A stretch of 64,000 nt of DNA from Atrina japonica (GCA_030159075.1 BROG01000265.1:124001-188000), one strand, 5' to 3'. Positions 12,325-23,823 are shown, numbered from the stretch's first letter. Program-made: numbers and translations. The notes: generated by a model from the sequence alone, not told the origin.

Positions 12325-13783
12325 ATTGTGCGATTGAACCTGAAAAAGATTCAACAATTAAAATTTGAAATCAATTTGCAATGTACGACAAGAACTCGTC
12401 CAATCTGTGTGGCAATATTTATATATATATATAATATATATATATACACATATAGTTTACTTGGCTATATTGAATCAGTATGGCAGAACAAACATGAGTT
12501 CTGCTTGTTGTCTTTGCGCTTTAAACGAAAAACAATTGGACACAAATAGTATGAGTCAATATTACTGTACTGTGTCCTGTACCGTGACGTTGACGGTGTA
12601 AGAAGTTAAACCACAGCGATACGATTGATTTTAAACATGAATTTCTTTTCTCTTCTTTTATTCATTATTATAATTATTTTTAGATTACTGGGTGAATTGC
12701 GAAACAAGTTCTTTTCTGGTATTTTCACCCAATAAGCCGAAATTCTGCCACGATTTTAATGTTACCTACTTTTTAGCAGTAAAGTAAAGGCTGTTATTTT
12801 GGAATTTCATTGTGGAGTTCTCATAGTTCATTATATAGGATATTTTGAACACAAACTTTCACGCATGGACACGCGCTCAAAGCGTATGGTTGTCATTGGA
12901 GACATGATGTATTAAAATGGTTGAAAGTGTTTCTCAGTATCGGTCGGCGGATGGAAATAAAAGCAGATTTACCGTTTTAAGCGTAAAAATGGCCAACGAT
13001 AGCCAGTTTTGATTATTTATAAAATATATCCTTGGCGGATTCAGATGGCGATTATGAGCCAGGGTATCACTCACTTTAACTTTGGTAATAACAAAATGCA
13101 AGGGAAATGAAGCTAAGATAAACGGGTCGTTGAAGTTCCCCTTTACATGGAATGAAACCGATATCTGATATGGTTTCCTAGAGAAGAGAATGTAATTTGG
13201 CTGAAGTTTAGTGCTGGGAAGAAAATGGCCTCGCAAAGATTTTACATCAAGCATACTCCTTCAGCTTCTGGTGACGCTTGTAGCCTGTCCTTCTAGCGGT
13301 TCCTTGATGTATATTTACACCGCCATAGACTAACATTAGTGGCGTTAAACAAAAACAAACAAACAAAAAAACTAACATTAGTCGTTACATTGATAAATAT
13401 TGGTGTTTGCATTGCACGTAAGCAGATGTTAAACAATTAATTGTAATCAATGCATGGACACAGTCGACACTTCTTATATGCAATTTTAAGTGATGGAGTC
13501 GTGCCGTCACTCGGATTTGCTGTGCAGCAACAATAAACCCTACATTTAGCAATTAACATATCTTCCTGCGCACAGAGACAAACTAGTGTACCTACTAGTA
13601 CAGAGACTGCAGAATCTTCACATATATAACACTCTTTTTGATACATACAAATGTATATTATCAAGAATGCTATCATGTTGTTAGGCCATTTCAAGTTTTG
13701 TTTATATTTAGCGTCTAGCCTAAAATCAAAATTTCTTTTGAAACCTATAGATGTTTCTATCGGGGGAAAAACCACACAAACGA

Positions 13784-13839
<56 letters not shown>

Positions 13840-14604
13840 AACAATACAACGAAAACAGGACATTTACAAGAGAACAAATGCAATATATTGCACATTCAAA
13901 TACATCCATGACGTGTTGACAATTAAATAACAAAATTTAACTTATAAAACCCATTTCTGACACGTACTTAGCTTATAACCCATGAAATAATTATAGGTTG
14001 CACAATAATGAAAACAAATGTTCAACTGCTCATTTCTGGACTATGTTCTATATTTTTCCCGTAGATGTGTTTTTTTCTGTTTTATGATCTCAAAACCAAT
14101 ATGTCCGCGGAATTTAAAACGAGAAAACAACGTGGAATGACCTTACTTACTATTCAATTAAGCAAGTGCGTGAAATAGGTCGAAATTCTGCCACTGCTTT
14201 AAAGAAGTTAATATTGTTTACTTACCAAAATTTAGATATCTACCCATTTTGGTCGTCCGTTCCAAGAAAAGTCCAAAGTTTGTATGTTACACATAATTTG
14301 ACAGTTTTGTGAATCCGTTATTCGTTCACCCCGATATCGCTAAGCTCAATCAATTGGATTCACGCTTGCACTGTTTTATTAAAATCCACTCTGAAAATGA
14401 ATGGACGCACATGAAATGTCACGTGATCCGACCAAAATAGCGAGCCGTGACCGGATAGCATATTTGTACTATTCATTCAGTCAGATCAAATCGAAAGGGG
14501 CCGTACATAAGTATGTCTGCGAAGGCTTACAGAAGCAGACGTGTAACAACCCGCGCCGTTTACTTTAATCACTAGTTCGTCTTAATCCAAATCATAACTG
14601 GGTA
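11816..14604. other. No gene recognised; two long poly(A) tracts
   Basis: A-runs occur at 12285-12323 (39 A) and 13786-13838 (53 A), both on the plus strand and either assembly-prone or retroposon tails. No confident upstream retroposon body was seen for either. 13320-13370 has a GCGTTAAACAAAAACAAAC tail like that of SINE family 1. The minus frame at 12934-13254 (106 codons) has no recognisable domain. Confidence 0.4.
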
Positions 14605-15781
14605 ATTAAGTGACTATCCACCCGTTCATTATCTGTCACGTATTATTTATCACTCTTAACTTAGTTAATTTAGTATTTCTTTCCTCATTATGTTTTAATA
14701 TTTTCTTTTTATCTAGCCACTCTCTTCCTATTAAAACTAATGGTAAAGAGACATGTAAGATATTTACTTTACTCCGATGCTTACCTCAAAATACTTTCAC
14801 TCACTTGATCACTATATTCTTTATGTATGTATTGTATTTATGTATATATTATTTGTATACTGGGACATGTATATTGTATGCTGATTGATCAGACGGTCAA
14901 AGGCTAAATAAACAAAAATAAACAATAAACGGAATTTTAAAGATTACGTTTGACTTGGTTAAATATAGACGGTAACCATTTCACAGAGCTCTTATAACCC
15001 TATATTAAATGACGAATCCTACAGAACTCTAAAGAACATAATCATTTTTTAAATAACCAGGAAAATTGATTTTGTTTGCAAGATTATACTTAGAATAACA
15101 ATTTAACAGATTGTCGTGAATTAACAGATATCCTGATCGTTTCTCATTTACAAATTTACCTGTTACATATTAGATACATGTATATGTTATTGATTTTGTA
15201 GATATAACTGAAATTAATTGTGAATCATGTTTTGTCAAAGTATCGAAATCTATATTTATATGAATATTTAATGTTTAATGTGCCGACATTTGATACGGTT
15301 TAGTACGTGCATGTTTACGTTCGTTTGTAATGGCGTAGGTATGTATGTTGGTAATTTATTTTTATGAATTTCCCAACTTTATATATATTTATACATGTAT
15401 ATAGGTTTTACCCATTTTTTGTCAACTTCTGGGCTTTTCAGTAGGTTTTTACTGTGCATACATGTACATACCTTATCGTCGAAGGGGGGGGGGCCTTTAC
15501 GCTCCCTTGAATCCGCCACAAATAGATCAGCTAGAATCTAAAACTCTCTTTTTTATCATCTCATTTATTTCGCAAAATAGTAGGTAGATATGCCTCTGTG
15601 ATCCACTCACCGTATAGCCTATATAAATTTGTTTATGCCGATTTTATTTAGTATTCTCCATGTCCGGAAAACCTTTAAAATGTGCGGAGTCACCTCCAGA
15701 GATACCCCAAAAGCAAAACTTAATGAATCAATGTTAACCGATGTCTATCTCATATAACCGCTTAGATCAAAGCGATTATGT
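14605..15781. other. No gene recognised; possible LINE 3' UTR at 14605-14935
   Basis: The stretch to 14935 ends TAAATAAACAAAAATAAAC after AT-rich sequence, in the style of a retroposon tail, but no protein homology was seen. The remainder is featureless. Confidence 0.3.
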
Positions 15782-15880
15782 AACGACAACAGGGAATCGA
15801 ACTGGGTCTCAGTGAACAGGGTACTGATAGGGTCATAAATCACTCGTCAATAGATAAGAACTAAAGATGAGTGATTTTGT
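15782..15880 (+). repeat. Short dispersed repeat, copy 1 (partner at 18025-18115)
   Basis: Shares ACAGGGAATCGAAC-like text, GATAGGGT and GTCATAAATCACT with the piece at 18025-18115. It may be the degenerate end of a retroposon. Confidence 0.4.
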
Positions 15881-16236
15881 TAGAAAAAAGTCCGAGTACA
15901 TCTTATGGCTGGCTGACTGCTTATATGCAGTGACGGATCCGGATATTTCGAAAGAAGGGGTGACGGATAAGAAATAATATTTAATTAATATTCCTCTCAA
16001 TAAAAGTTTTAGGAAACATAACCCATGATAATTAGTAATCTGAGGAAAAAATAATTTTAAAAACAAATCAAAAGTATCATATAAAGGGATTTATTAACCC
16101 CGAATGATGGAAAACCAGCCGATTTGAGCTGATTTCTAGGGAGTTCGGGTGTATACTCCCCAGAACGAAATATATATATTTTTTGTCGTTGTATCTCAAA
16201 AATAATTTGATACAGGCTTCTATAAACTAGTACATG

Positions 16237-16248
16237 TATATATATATA

Positions 16249-16331
<83 letters not shown>
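16237..16331. repeat. (TA)n microsatellite
   Basis: About 95 bp of TA dinucleotides with one TATTATA interruption. Confidence 0.95.
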
Positions 16332-16334
<3 letters not shown>

Positions 16335-16779
16335 AGATTTGCAAATTGTATATGTATGGGGTACGTTTGTGAAGCGTATACAACCAGTGATTATATATCG
16401 CTTATACCATAAATGTGTTGAAAGGATATTAAATTTTTTAAGTGATTTTTGTCCACATTTTTAAAAATTTGACGGCTCTGATTATTGTCTTCCGACACTC
16501 TCATAGTGTTTGTGTGTGTGTGTGTGTGTGTGTGTTGGATCCATAGTTGAAGATTATTACAAGAAGTCTTTATTACTGGTCTGGCATTTACATTTCAAAC
16601 GATGTATCTATTACTAACTAATATATTATTATAAATAGTTATTTTACACATTAATTATTTTTTGAAAGATACATGTTTAAAGTATCTGTTCAAATGTGGT
16701 ATCGGGCCCTGATAAAAAAATGTCATGTTTTAAATTTATATCACGGAATACCTGGTCCAGACATATTCTGATCGCTTTA

Positions 16780-18842
16780 AAAGCAATACCTTAAAAAGCC
16801 GAATTTGTCCAGCGTGTAGGTGTGATATTGAAAGATAATTTTATATAACGAGAAAAAAAATAATTCAAATTACTTATTGAATATATGGATGTGTTCAGAC
16901 CGGAGTAAATTTCGGTCAGATTTGTCTAGTAATAGGCTATCCCTCGACTGGAAATTTTTCAATTTAAAAAAGCCCCCAGGACCCGAAGTCAGCAAATTTA
17001 CTCAATACTCAAGCTCAACTTTTATTTTATTATTTTGACTACAGAATTGTTTATAAAACTTCAAATTAGAATGAATAGTGAACATGGTATAATTTTACAT
17101 AAGTCACATATAAATTTTTGTGTCACACTTATGATATTCCTGTAAAAATGAATAAATTCGTTGAGTACGGTACTCAAAATTTGAGTACGCAAACAATTTT
17201 TTGATATATCTGAAGTTTTCTTCAAATGAGCAATAACTTCCACCATTATTTACAGTTGTATGCCATCAATATACAAACATGCCCAGTTACAGAATGAATT
17301 TTGCTTGTTTTTTCCTTAAAATCAAGAAAAGTTAGTTGAGCTTGAGTACTGAGTAAATTTGGTGACTTCGGGCCCAGAAGTTTTAAACTTATTTGTAATT
17401 CCAAAACAGCAATAGATAGAATATGATATGAAGTTTCTTGTGGTATGAAAGATAATCTTATACTATGAGTAGAAATAATTCAAATTACTTGCTGGAAATA
17501 TACATCTAGTCCAGTTAGGAGGAAATTTCGGACATGTTTGTCTAGTACGTCGATCGACAGGAAATTTTCAAGTTAAAATTGCCCCAAAATGTTTTAAACT
17601 TATTCTTAATTTTAAAACATCAAAAGAAAAGATATGGTTTGAACTTTTTTTTGTAGAATGAAAGATAAATTATATAACAGAGAAAATAATTCAAATTGTT
17701 AACTGAATTTACTCATCATGTTCAGACAGGAGAAAATTTTGGATATCTTTGTCCAAATATTTTCCTCTATTCTAGATTTTCTGTTGAGCTTTAGTTTGTT
17801 TATATTTTAAAATTTTCCATTTTCATGAAAAGCGGTATTTTTAATAGTATTTAATTTCTGCTCATTAAAATCATATTTCGTGTGTTCGAAAGAAAATTCT
17901 ATTGCTGCCCCCGAAGATCCACCTTCGCCAATTGGAATCATGTTGCCCGCACAGTTTGAAATACGAACGGCCTTTGAAATACCAACACACATGTAAGGCC
18001 TCAGTTCAAAACAATTATGTAACAGGGATACAACACTAAATCCGAGCGAACGGGGTATCGATAGGGTATACGACCGGGTCATAAATCACTGTCAAAAGAT
18101 GAAAACAAAAGACTAGTGTTAGTGTATTCCAGGACGTGTGTGTGTCTTTATACGATACTGGGCATTATCACTCGGCCATTTCGAAAATTATGCATAGTTT
18201 ATCGTTCGACAAGACATGTTCAAGTTGAAAAAGCCCAAAAAAGTTTTAACTTTCAATTACAAAACATCAATTGAAAGGATATGATTTGAATTTTCTTGTA
18301 GTATGAAAGATAATTTTATATTATAAGAAAAAACAAATCATATTACTTATTAAACTATACATCTAATCCAGACAGGAGTAAAATATCGACCATCTTTGTA
18401 TAGTATATTGATCGGCAGGAAATTTTCAAGTTTAAAAAGCCCCCAAAAGTTTTAAACTTATTTTTTATTTCAAAACATCAAAAGAATGGATATGATTTGA
18501 ACTTTCTTGTAGTATAAAAGATAATTTCATATTGTGAAAAAAATTCAAATTACGTATTGAATATATGCTTCAGACAAAAGTCTAGTATATCGATCGACAG
18601 GAAATTTTCAAGTTAAAAAAGCCCCCAAAAGTTTTAAACTTATTTTTAGTTTTAAAACATAAGTTTAAACATCAAAAGAAAGGATATAATTTGAGCTTTC
18701 TTGCAGTATGAAAGATTATTTTATACTATGACAAAAAGTATTCTAATTATTTTATTAAAAAATAGACATCGTGCTCAGACAAGAGTAAATCTCGGCCATC
18801 TTTGTTTAGTATCTCGCTCGACTGGAAATTTTCAAATTAAAC
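16780..18842 (+). repeat. Diverged tandem array, ~200-bp unit, interrupted by a MITE
   Basis: The unit anchor is GGAAATTTTCAAGTT...AAAAAGCCCCC, found near 16950, 17560, 18205, 18415, 18600 and 18825. It is followed each time by AAAAGTTTTAAACTTATT, a GATATGATTTGAA motif, AGTATGAAAGATAAT and a CAGACAGGAGTAAA-type motif. Units vary in length through insertions, including the MITE at 16977-17377 and a ~400-bp segment at 17730-18180. The array ends exactly where the next family begins (18838). No coding function. Confidence 0.8.
16977..17377. mobile_element. TIR MITE family 1, second complete copy
   Basis: The left end, beginning CAGGACCCGAAGTCAGC, pairs with the right end, the reverse complement of which starts CTGGGCCCGAAGTCACC. 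The interior matches 7144-7550. The host unit reads AAGCCCCC then AGAAGTTTTAAACTT across the insertion, which fixes the insertion point. No clear 8-bp duplication is visible. Confidence 0.8.
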
Positions 18843-19940
18843 AAGAGGCCCAAAGGGCCTTAAAGGTCACCTGAGCGAAATGTATCATTGAAATAGAGGG
18901 TCCTTTTCAAAAGCGACTGTGTCAAATAATTAGCATTTTCTGTTTATTGAAACTGTGTCAAATATGGGTCTTTGTGGTTTTTACTCACAATTCAATTATA
19001 CTTTCAACTGCTTCATTTGTGACACTATATGTTAAACTTTTCAAGATAATGGGCCAAAACTATCTAAAACGTGAGAAATCCACTAAAAAGGGGAAATAAC
19101 TCCCATAATGGTCGACCCGGCACTTTCTGCCCTGTTGTCTTTTTTTGAAGATCTTTGCGTGCTGAACATTTTCCCTTCTTTCACTTTCTCTCTATTTATT
19201 ATACTTTTAAAGATAATAGGACAAAATAGTCCAAAACATAAAAAATCAACTTAAAATGTGAAATAACTCCCATAATGATCGACCTTGCAGTGTCGGTCCT
19301 GTTGACTTTTTTGTAGATCTTTGCGTGCTGATCATTTTTTTTTTTTCACTTTTACCCTAGCTATTATACTTTTCAAGATAATGTCAAAAACATCCAAAAA
19401 CATGAAAAATCTACTTAAAAGGGGAAATAACTCCAATATGGGGGTGACCTGACAATTTCGACCATATTAACTGTTTTCTAGAGCTTTGCGTACTGAACAT
19501 TTTTGCTGCTTTCACTTTTACTCTATCTGTTATACTTTTCAAGATAATGAAAAGTATAACAGATAGAGTAAAAGTGAAAGCAGCAAAAACATGAAAAATA
19601 TACTTAAAAGGGGAAATAACTCCCATAAGGGGTGACCTAACAATTTCGGCCCTATTGACTGTTTTGTAGATCTTTCCATGCAGAACACGTTTGCTTCCTT
19701 TAATTTTACTCTATCTGTTATACTTTTCAAGATAATGTCAGAAACATCCAAAAATATGAAGAATCTACTTAAAAGGGGAAGTGACTCCCATAAGGGGCAA
19801 CCTGACAATTTCGGCCCTATAAACTGTTTTGTAGATCTTTGCGTACTGAACATTTTTGCTTCTTCCACTTATACTCTATCTATTTTCAAGATAATGTCAA
19901 AAACATCCAAAAAACATGAAAAAACTACTTAAAAGGGTGT
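18838..19940 (+). repeat. Family-C dispersed repeat with internal ~170-bp tandem units, plus orientation
   Basis: It begins AACAAGAGGCCCAAAGGGCC and runs into five to six units anchored on ACTTAAAAGGGGAAATAACTCC, GACCTGACAATTTCGGCC, GATCTTTGCGTACTGAAC and ACTCTATCTGTTATACTTTTC. The same family lies in the opposite orientation at 48180-49276, ending GGGCCTCTTGTTT. No protein is encoded; frames through it are repeats in translation. Confidence 0.8.
19500..19589. repeat. Perfect 41-bp-arm palindrome inside family C
   Basis: The left arm 19500-19540 and right arm 19549-19589 are exact reverse complements, separated by 8 bases (AAGATAAT). Sister units of the array read straight on from AAGATAATG into TCAAAAACATCC. 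The right arm is therefore an inverted copy of the unit's own preceding 41 bases. Confidence 0.95.
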
Positions 19941-20229
19941 GTTGAAACAGCCACCATAAAACTAAAATATTATTGTGTGGCGTAAAACACAATTTAAAAG
20001 AAACAAACAAAATACAGAAAAGACCATGTCAGCATTCTGCACGCATCTGTATACACGGCTCGGAACTGATTTCCACTGTTTTGCAACTTATGGGAGTTAT
20101 CTCCCTTAAAATATAATATTTAGAAGAATGCTAACATGGCTTAATATATGATTATGTATCCACACGGGTGTGAAACGTAGTTTGTAATGTTACCTTTAGT
20201 CGGGCATATATAAAGGCCCAGCAGGCTTT

Positions 20230-20232
<3 letters not shown>

Positions 20233-20286
<54 letters not shown>

Positions 20287-20300
20287 TATATATATATATG

Positions 20301-20391
<91 letters not shown>
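20233..20391. repeat. (CA)n-(TA)n-(TG)n microsatellite palindrome
   Basis: CA repeats (20233-20286), TA repeats (about 20287-20342) and TG repeats (20345-20391) form one ~160-bp self-complementary tract capable of cruciform or Z-DNA structure. Confidence 0.95.
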
Positions 20392-20392
<1 letters not shown>

Positions 20393-20764
20393 CACTGATT
20401 TAGTGAATAAATTGTTTACTATTCTATTTTCCCATGTTACATTTTTAATGTTACATTTATCGGGGATACTGAACAGGCTTTATATTTATATATCATTGAT
20501 TTAGGGAATAGATTGTTTAAGATACAGCTAACAACCATTCTATTTTCCCATGATGGTAAGGACAACGATAATGAATTCGTTTGATAAATGCGAATGTGGC
20601 ATTAGACCTATTTCGATACATTTCAGAGAGCAGAATTTTGAATACCATTTTACACCAGACTCAACAATTTTTCAGTTATATGGTGGTGGTCAGTTTTTAA
20701 TGGTGAAAGAGAACCACGAAGCTCCCACAAGTTAACTGGCAAACTTTCTCACAAAATAAATGTA

Positions 20765-20855
20765 GGTTCCAGCGGGACTCGAACCTGTGCTGACCAGAAA
20801 TTAGAGTCTACATGGTTCAAAGCGCAATACTCTAACCACTCGGACACGGGATGCC
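20765..20855 (-). mobile_element. tRNA-like SINE head (family 2)
   Basis: On the minus strand it has GTGTCCGAGTGGTTAGAGTA (A-box region), GCGCTTTGAACCATG and CAGGTTCGAGTCCCGC (B-box). It resembles the head at 44528-44615. It is too diverged and unpaired in the acceptor stem to be a functional tRNA. Confidence 0.6.
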
Positions 20856-21165
20856 TCTCAAGACTGCAAAGGCTCACTGATGGGCCACGGAAACCTCTCC
20901 AGACTGCAAGGGCTCACTAATTGGCCACAGAGACCTATCCAGATTGCAAAGGCTCACTGATGGGCAACGGAGGCCTCTAAGACTGCAAGGGCTCACTGAT
21001 GGGTCACAGAGACCTCTCCAAACTGCAAAGGCTCACTGATGGGTCACGGAGACCTCTCCAGACTGCAAGGGCTCACTGATGGGTCACGGAGACCTCTCCA
21101 GACTGCAGAGGCTCACTGGTGGGGCACGGAGGCTTCTCCAGACTACCAATGCTGACATGGCAACG
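20851..21165 (+). repeat. Minisatellite, ~45-bp unit, about 7 copies
   Basis: The unit is close to GACTGCAAGGGCTCACTG, then ATGGGTCACGGAGACCTCTC. It begins within the SINE head and ends near 21165. Confidence 0.9.
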
Positions 21166-21208
21166 ACAAGATGTAGGCCTACGGCTGCGCAGTCACAGAT
21201 GTATTGTC

Positions 21209-21396
21209 CGATTCACATAAGATGGCGTGGCGGAGTAACCTTTTGATTATCATACGGATGATTCTACTCACTTTTCGGTTATGACAAACTGCACGGGAAA
21301 AGCGTTTTATTCTTCACTGGATACTCTCCTATGTATGGTGACAAGTAGGAACGATTACTCTAGCCAGTGTAATTTTAATATTATGCTTTATCAGTA
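21209..21396 (-). repeat. Family-E repeat, minus orientation
   Basis: Contains GTATTGTCCGATTCACAT, AAGATGGCGTGGCGGAGTAA and GGTGACAAGTAGGAACGAT, reverse complements of the motifs in the plus copies. Confidence 0.65.
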
Positions 21397-21410
21397 GTTA
21401 TAGGCAGTTC

Positions 21411-21730
21411 CCTGGCGTGCAGAATCGAATTTGTCCGCTAGGGGGCGCCACTAGTGGCGCTGTTGATGACGTCATCAGAATGCTGGGTTCTGATTGGTCA
21501 ATTTGAATCTGCACGCCAGAGAGCCGCCTGTGACGTCATAACGGAAGTGCTTCATACCGGAAGTGAGGTCATACCGGAAGTGAGGTCATGTCGTCGTGGC
21601 AATAAGGAGAAAGAGCCAGTCGTTGAGCTTGGAGGTGTGTCTATGACCGGAAGTAGATGACTGTGGGGCGGCCATCTTGGATAACGAGCCAATGAGAGCC
21701 TTCGTTACAAGGGTTTGGGGTCACGTGAGT
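21411..21730 (+). promoter_or_regulatory. GC-richer block with dense promoter-type motifs
   Basis: Visible motifs: a CTCF-type match CCGCTAGGGGGCGCCA (21435-21450), CRE TGACGTCA at 21467-21474 and 21531-21538, CCAAT boxes (21491-21496 reverse, 21689-21693 forward), four ETS sites of CGGAAGT type (21543, 21557-21565, 21573-21581, 21647-21655), a YY1-type GCGGCCATCTTGG (21668-21680) and an E-box CACGTG (21722-21727). No TATA is seen. A 26-bp inverted repeat (CCTGGCGTGCAGA..., 21411-21436 and 21503-21528) frames the first part. The density suggests a TATA-less promoter or a mobile-element LTR-like regulator. Activity is inference; motif matches alone do not prove it. Confidence 0.45.
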
Positions 21731-22690
21731 TCACGAGAAGTCAACGACTTAAACTAGAAGTTGGGTTTTTCCAGTTTTGGATTGAGAGTGAATCTATTTT
21801 TAGAGCCGAAACTTTCCAGGTTTGTGAAACTAATAGTAGGTGTCGACACAGTCGAAGTGGTTAACGATCCTGTATGAAGTGCGCAAGCGCGGGAAGCGGT
21901 AGGCCGAGCTTGTAAACGTGAGTCAAGCTTGAACATGTTATCCTTGTACTAAGACTTCTAGAGTTACGAGTATGTACAAAGGGATATCACTCTGTATAGA
22001 CTGTAATGATAGGACAAAGGGAGATCACTCTTTATATACTGTATGAGTAGGACAAAAGGGAAATTACTCTGTATAGACTGTATGGGTGGAACAAAGGGGA
22101 GATCACTGTGTATAGACTCTATAGGTGAAACATCACTCTGTATAGACTGTAGAACAAAGGGAGATTACTCTGTATAGACTATAGGGATGGAACAAAAGGG
22201 GAGATTACTCTACATGGACTGTATGCACTACACCAGAGAGGGAGGGTGGGTAGTGAAACAGGAAGTACAGGGAGGATAGCCATCTTGGCTATGGAATCAT
22301 GGGATATTTAGTTTTTTTTTTTTTGCAGAGACCGACTAATCTCACGGCAGGACAGAGATACATAGAACATGAAAGTGTGTAATGTTCTCAAAGTTTGCAA
22401 AGTGATCAAGTGTGTGCCGTTCTAAAAGTTTGCCAAAGTGATCAAGTGTGTGTCGTTCTCATATTTCAAAGTTTGCAACGTGTGCAACGTTCTAACTTAT
22501 GAAGTTTCAAAGTGACACAAGTGACAAAGTGACACAAGTGAAAAAGTGACAAAAGTTGTGAAGTATGAAGTTGTTCACTTACGTCGTTTCAACAAGTATC
22601 AAAGTTCAGACAGTGAAAACAGTATCTGTATTATTTTATAGCGTTTTGTACTTCTGTATATAAAATAAAACATTAAACACTCACCCAGAA
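21731..22690 (+). ncRNA. Candidate noncoding transcription unit with minisatellites and poly(A) signal
   Basis: Downstream of the motif block there is no coding frame but two tandem series: ~38-bp units with ATCACTCTGTATAGACTGTA at about 21979-22225, and units with GTTCTCAAAGTTTGCAAAGT at about 22370-22570. An AATAAA lies at 22664-22669. Promoter-like block, noncoding body and poly(A) signal together would fit a short noncoding transcript or a solo LTR-like element. Nothing shows transcription. Confidence 0.25.
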
Positions 22691-22936
22691 GATTTTTTCT
22701 GACGATGTTGACTCTTCGTGCTTCGGATGCCAAATGAGCTCTCAGAGGTCTAACTGAACTTATTCTCTAGTTTTTTAAAGTTACTATTTTTAGAATTGAC
22801 TAGTTTGAATTTCTATTTTATAAAATTGTATCGATCAAGAAAAAGAACTAGTGAATGTTCACATTCACTTGCTATAGGTTAGACTTACCACTACAATATA
22901 ACAGAACACATACAAAAACTGCATACTTTCAGTTTA

Positions 22937-22976
22937 GGTCTCTTTTCGTGTAAGTTGGGTGACCCTTAAAAGGGCC
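22937..22976 (-). terminator. Histone-type 3' stem-loop and downstream purine element, minus strand
   Basis: On the minus strand, 22976-22961 reads GGCCCTTTTAAGGGTC: a 6-bp stem (one G-U pair) with a UUUA loop, followed by ACCCA and, about 15 bases on, GAAAAGAGA. This matches the replication-dependent histone mRNA 3' end (stem-loop, ACCCA, HDE bound by U7 snRNA). The stem starts 27 bases after the stop of the 72-codon gene, the usual spacing. Its partner in opposite orientation is at 27036-27079. Confidence 0.75.
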
Positions 22977-23002
22977 GTTTGTTTTGGGGTTTTAAAAAAC
23001 CC

Positions 23003-23221
23003 TTAAAGGCACCGGCAGCACACGATCTTCTTCGGCCTTCTGGCTGCTGCCGCACGGGCCGCAGCAAAACGACAAAACTTCTCCATCCCGGCCTTCTGCC
23101 TCTCGAAATAATCCCATTCCTGGGCTGCCGTCTCCAACTTGGCAATGATGTATTGGGGCTTACTCGCCCAAAACTTCTCACTATCTAGAAACATATTGGT
23201 TGTGCTAGTTGGCTGCACCAT
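23003..23221 (-). CDS. Small basic-tailed protein of the viral block, 72 aa, unknown function
   Basis: The start at 23221 is chosen because a TATA box (TATAAAAA, 23282-23275 on the minus strand) lies about 54 bases upstream. The longer in-frame start at 23299 would lie upstream of the TATA. The N-terminal half is mixed and probably helical (EKFWASKPQYIIAKLE). The C-terminus is Ala/Arg-rich (RFAAARAAAARRPKK) and ends in a CCRC motif. A histone-type stem-loop follows 27 bases after the stop. The protein is not a histone: no histone fold is visible. A basic tail would suit a nucleic-acid- or virion-core-binding protein, but that is inference. The frame is intact, compact and GC-richer than its surroundings. 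Confidence 0.6.
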   Translation of the reverse strand: MVQPTSTTNMFLDSEKFWASKPQYIIAKLETAAQEWDYFERQKAGMEKFCRFAAARAAAARRPKKIVCCRCL

Positions 23222-23274
23222 TTTCTCTGTTGTGTCTTCTGAATTGAAGCGCAGTGAAAAGAGACGCACACGGC

Positions 23275-23282
23275 TTTTTATA
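23275..23282 (-). promoter_or_regulatory. TATA box for the 72-aa gene
   Basis: TATAAAAA on the minus strand, about 54 bases before the ATG at 23221. Confidence 0.6.
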
Positions 23283-23680
23283 TGAGCAGTACAGCGCACG
23301 CGACGTACTCCGTCTCGTCAACTTTGACCTCTTTGATGATTGGTCTATGCGTCGTTGGCAACATGATTCCACTAATGAAAAAGCAAAGAGTGATAGACGC
23401 CTATGAGAAATCAATCAGTCTAAGAGTGATAAAAATAAATGGAAAAAAAGTCAATAAAAACCATGGATCAATAGAATGTGACTATGCCGATAAAAAAATG
23501 AGACTACTCTGGAAACCCAGAGGTGGGATCATATGGACCGGTCACACCCAAGAAAACAGAACCTCACAATTTCTAATCGAACGAAAAGTGGCTCAACATT
23601 TCACTATGAAACAGATACCAAATCAGATTATTCGTGATACTAAAGAGAAGCTACGAAAGATTAATGTGAACTTTCTTTAG
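23282..23680 (+). CDS. Basic protein of unknown function, up to 132 aa
   Basis: The frame is intact and ends at TAG 23678-23680. The first ATG (23282) overlaps the divergent TATA and gene, so internal starts at 23336, 23363 or 23375 are likelier; the part beginning LMKKQRVIDAYEKS is well-composed protein sequence. The C-terminal two thirds is Lys/Arg/Ile-rich, with a WKPRGGIIWTGH segment and a helical QIIRDTKEKLRKI end. No family recognised. The same frame remains open after the TAG (from 23681 through about 23830, rich in Lys/Arg), so a stop mutation or a readthrough extension is possible. It converges on the zinc-knuckle gene (23824-24393, minus). Confidence 0.45.
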   Translation: MSSTAHATYSVSSTLTSLMIGLCVVGNMIPLMKKQRVIDAYEKSISLRVIKINGKKVNKNHGSIECDYADKKMRLLWKPRGGIIWTGHTQENRTSQFLIERKVAQHFTMKQIPNQIIRDTKEKLRKINVNFL

Positions 23681-23823
23681 GGAAAAGACGATGTTCACCT
23701 GAGACGGATTGTGCTTCTCAATTCTGTTTTGCGGTTTGGTAGAGAAAAGAGAAAACGTAAGCAGATGGACGAGAAGTGTTTGCCGAAACAGAAAACGTAT
23801 TTACATGATAACAGTACAAAAAA

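Noticed and set aside
13437..13911. Long open frames through 13786-13838 on both strands
   Set aside because: They are open only because of a 53-base A run (poly-Phe or poly-Lys).
19411..19932. Frames of 71-109 codons in both orientations
   Set aside because: They come from the ~170-bp tandem units and the palindrome, not from a gene.
23003..23221. Histone gene, because of the histone-type 3' end
   Set aside because: The protein has no histone-fold sequence. The same was checked for 26688-26993.
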